Source of the DNA: Hygrocybe punicea
Taxonomy: Eukaryota > Basidiomycota > Agaricomycetes > Agaricales > Hygrophoraceae
Direction: 5' to 3'
Assembly: GCA_963556145.1 (NCBI GenBank)
Contig: OY744461.1
Coordinates: 4,836,001 to 4,900,000 of the forward strand
Length of the DNA: 64,000 nt
Shown here: positions 62,301 through 64,000 of the stretch, in pieces
How positions within the stretch are numbered: position 1 is the first letter of the stretch
How the letters are laid out: each line of letters begins with the position of its first letter
Made by a program: the position numbers and the translations under genes
The notes under the pieces: model-generated
The model's database searches: none
Seen by the model: the letters and a program-made list of their open reading frames with translations, nothing else
Told to the model about the DNA's origin: nothing

Positions 62301-64000
62301 ATTGCTAGAAAAATGGAAAATGGTGAACATGTCACTCCAGAAACAGATGAAGAGAAGTTATGTTTCCAGTTAATTAAAGACATTGATCATGTAGGAAGTC
62401 ATGTCAAAGGATCACTCACAAGCAAAAAATATATGAGAAATGAAGTCTGGTCTCTGATGTCCTTTGTGGGTGCACCTTCATGGTTTATCACATTTTCACC
62501 AGCTGATAACATGCATCCACTGTCTTTATATTTTGCTGATACCAAAGAAACCTTTACACCAGAGCTTAGAGGATATGATGAGCGGTACAGACTTATTGCA
62601 GAAAATCCAGTGGCTGGTGCTAGATTCTTCCACTTTATGGTAGAACTTTTTATCAAAACACATGTCCTTGGAGTTGGATCAAAGCATTCTGGTTTTTATG
62701 GTGACACCAAGGCATACTATGGCACAGTGGAGCAACAAGGACGTCTCACTCTTCACATGCACATGCTACTATGGCTCAAGGGATGTCTGTCACCTCAGGA
62801 AATCAGAGATAGAATAATGGATCCAAATTCAGATTTCCAACAAGCTTTTGTTCAGTATCTAGAAAGTGTGCACATTGGTGAATTCATGACTGGTACAATG
62901 GATGAAGTCAAAGCTAAAGTCAACCAAAAATCTGAACAAGAAGGCTATAAAGATCCAACTCAGACTCTGCCTGAAGCACCCCCACCTATGTGTACAATTC
63001 AGCATGATGTGAACAGTGACAACAATTGTAATGACTGCAAATCAGTGAATTCATGGTGGGACAGATTTGCAGGCACTGTTGATCATTTGATTTTACGCTC
63101 CAATGTACATAATTGTGGCAGAAATAGTTCAAACAATGAGAAAGTTCAGAGAAAAGATAGACCCAGTTGCATGAACAAACATGGTAAATGCAAAGCTAGA
63201 TTTCCCAGACCTGTGTTTGAATCAACACAAGTAGACCCAAAAACTGGTGCATTGAACATGAAAAAGGGAGAAGCATGGATTAATACATTGACACCGCTTG
63301 TGTCATTTTTACTTCGCTGCAATTCTGATATTACAAGTCTTCTTTCTGGTACTGCAATCAAAGCCATTGTAGCATATATTTCTGACTATATTACAAAGCC
63401 TGGATTGAAAACATATAGCATATTTGATACCATTAGAAGTGTGTTTGACAGAAACTCAGAAATGCTTGGAGGATCCATGAAAAGAAAAGACAAAGCTAGA
63501 AAAATCATCACCCAGATCATTAATGCTTTGACTGCAAAACTTGAAATTGGTGGACCAATGGCTTCAATGTATCTGCTTGGCAACCCTGATCATTATACCA
63601 GTCATGAATTCATTCCTGTTTATTGGAGAAACTATGTGAGAGAAGTCCAAAAAGCTTGGAATCCTGATGAAAATGATAACATGCAAGTTGACTCTGAAAA
63701 AGTAGTATTGCACAATCAAAAGGGAAATTTCATAGGATTATCTGCAGTGCATGACTATATATACAGACCACCTCATTATGAAGACATGAATTTATATGAA
63801 TGGGTGCAGGGTGCAGAAAGAGTCAAGAGAAACATTCAAAAAGCTCATGATGAAATAAACAGTGATGATGAGTTAGATGTCTTGGAATCTGAGCCACAAA
63901 CTGCAACTCACAAAAAAACTTCGAGATCTGGTGTATCAACCAGTAATGACTTGAGCATAGAATTTGATGATTTGAATATCAAAGATGATGACAATTTCAT
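59385..64000 (+). CDS. Helitron RepHel protein, N-terminal and Rep part (open at right edge)
   Basis: One frame is open from 59385 to the window end (at least 1538 codons; start uncertain among ATGs at 59385, 59403 and 59418, and an upstream exon is possible). Order: Leu/Val-rich N-terminus; eight to nine ~20-residue repeats (KHAKQNLAAVQKFQSENPD) at 60460-60960; a DUF6570-like part (ESGCAVCGRLTPVSQL, CKRCCKSLIKGKCP, LSYAEQLLIARVRHN); Helitron helicase-like N domain (PQMMPWLFPYGLGG, EVWSLMSFVGAPSWFITFSP). The HUH-nuclease motif is LTLHMHMLLWLKG (62745-62783) and two tyrosines lie in YISDYITK (63375-63398). The helicase should follow beyond 64000. It performs rolling-circle-type transposition. 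No stop is seen, so this copy may have been intact before the LINE landed upstream. Confidence 0.88.
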   Translation, partial: MLKMSSMSQCLMIFIIAMSWAQCAVIGIGLVPPANVIQNVPVTPTVSVIHNVILCPVTLNFYKDNLQKYENSPYLPSLIPFHHIGLQSTSSSTSPNLEQITNIHNSTEFVLSSYKSAHPIFLFELYARIFLNMFVLLSEYHCTTSIANKCMYIKLKLQQNLFRRHDLRAYLKYVNKLPILANGAILLFVLVLHHFLAFQMAGHYMCNKTSKLYDIFKSDNISCNPNIDIECIGGGKANVFSFHELMPASTNDNASMDAAKYKFHSYMPKSEVLSLESSSEKSLVIVNHPFELLIPKLTIANLKVIAAYHSILVHSKMNLASIQTAIQNHVCANCPEFVSIFEFIDEEAIAMHKKTSNSRAVNKFKAQHPDKYAQRNLAAVQKFHNEHPDKHAKQNLAAVQKYQSENPEKHDKQHLAAVQKFQSENPDKHAKQNLAAVQNFQSQNPDKHAKQNLAAVQRIQSENPDKHAKQHLAAVQKFQSENSEKHSKQNLAAVQKFHLQHPEKHATQNLAAVTKFKVDHHEKHLQHMLNAVRRHTMNHPEQHAQTNQMAVQTYRDNIQFPPGPPSTKLQHTIISGFCSDTSPNKFIESGCAVCGRLTPVSQLQSYTDLNLSCLKQSGITQKERFSINDPIESSDSPIVMKDLHGICKRCCKSLIKGKCPAMSLANGLWLGQIPNELNNLSYAEQLLIARVRHNRCIVRVSSGMHKMRANAITFANPTPKIYDILPPPVDELDEVLAFIYTGPCKPTKSDFERTPLLVRRNKVATALNWLKLNHCDYFDLEISEENLQQYPESDIPVVVEYRQSFVNKNPEATAVNDMEEEEGTETGMCPFVVHGLTGEEYSTKSIKIIKAIALKHLMDNKKILAIGHESDPQSIYNNPHLFPQMMPWLFPYGLGGIGNSLIQGKISEIKHKRHLLMYYDKRFQKDPHFPLIVFNHEQIKESTTGGYLLAEKAKFKHISQRLMDVDLGVLNNIARKMENGEHVTPETDEEKLCFQLIKDIDHVGSHVKGSLTSKKYMRNEVWSLMSFVGAPSWFITFSPADNMHPLSLYFADTKETFTPELRGYDERYRLIAENPVAGARFFHFMVELFIKTHVLGVGSKHSGFYGDTKAYYGTVEQQGRLTLHMHMLLWLKGCLSPQEIRDRIMDPNSDFQQAFVQYLESVHIGEFMTGTMDEVKAKVNQKSEQEGYKDPTQTLPEAPPPMCTIQHDVNSDNNCNDCKSVNSWWDRFAGTVDHLILRSNVHNCGRNSSNNEKVQRKDRPSCMNKHGKCKARFPRPVFESTQVDPKTGALNMKKGEAWINTLTPLVSFLLRCNSDITSLLSGTAIKAIVAYISDYITKPGLKTYSIFDTIRSVFDRNSEMLGGSMKRKDKARKIITQIINALTAKLEIGGPMASMYLLGNPDHYTSHEFIPVYWRNYVREVQKAWNPDENDNMQVDSEKVVLHNQKGNFIGLSAVHDYIYRPPHYEDMNLYEWVQGAERVKRNIQKAHDEINSDDELDVLESEPQTATHKKTSRSGVSTSNDLSIEFDDLNIKDDDNF
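60460..60960 (+). repeat. 60-bp coding tandem repeats in the Helitron gene
   Basis: Units of ~60 bp such as AATCCTGACAAGCATGC..AACAAAATCTGGCAGCTGT, eight to nine in a row, all in frame, encode a charged helical repeat with consensus HxAKQNLAAVQKFQSENPDK. Confidence 0.85.

Noticed and set aside
1..64000. tRNA, rRNA, CRISPR or bacterial operon features
   Set aside because: None seen on either strand by eye. Repeats are tandem satellites or element ends, and intact genes have spliceosomal introns.

Overview
The window looks like nuclear DNA of an agaricomycete (mushroom-forming basidiomycete) and is mostly transposable elements. Evidence for this is the short (48-100 nt) GT-AG introns of the two intact host genes, and TE-linked families I know mainly from basidiomycetes (Plavaka/CACTA-type transposases, DUF6698, RTC4-like proteins, a Tad-like LINE, a chromodomain gypsy element, a Helitron). 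I see no tRNA, rRNA or CRISPR array.

Layout. 1-347: edge of a Harbinger-associated gene. 1208-3890: two inverted copies of one AT-rich element, nested through a copia solo LTR. 4020-8091: a 4.1-kb hAT-type element carrying pieces of host genes, including ER Hsp70 (BiP/Kar2). 8394-11926: the only intact host genes, a divergent pair consisting of an MFS monocarboxylate-type transporter (minus, 11 exons) and a DUF1688/URC4 uracil-catabolism gene (plus, 6 exons), whose start codons are 86 bp apart. 12320-13050: a near-perfect inverted repeat. 13810-14690: an RTC4-like gene. 15976-21308: a Plavaka transposase, a broken SAM-like gene and a Tc1/mariner transposase. 21618-23204: a second, CpG-decayed copy of the hAT cargo. 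23317-29215: a degenerate copia element. 27462-28535, 29400-30472 and 40437-41316: three copies of a ~1.07-kb hAT-like non-autonomous element with an open reading frame. 32034-41905: further wrecked transposases, solo LTRs and a LINE remnant.

43088-64000 is a four-level nest. A Helitron gene (open at the right edge) is interrupted by a full-length Tad-like LINE (9-bp TSD). The LINE is split by a small non-autonomous LTR element (183-bp LTRs, 4-bp TSD), and that element is split by an intact gypsy/chromovirus (562-bp LTRs, 5-bp TSD). Every level was checked by its target-site duplication, and removing each insert restores the reading frame of its host.

The gypsy element at 47140-54264 is the best candidate for something new. 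It has a canonical GGGTTTT -1 frameshift site between gag and pol. An 11-nt primer-binding site is perfectly complementary to its own LTR, as in Tf1/sushi self-priming. Pol carries an ASCH/PUA-like domain after the chromodomain, and a third arginine-rich ORF runs from the internal region into the 3' LTR. Older elements around it show CGA-to-TGA stops and CpG-to-TpG/CpA changes, which fits methylation-driven decay.
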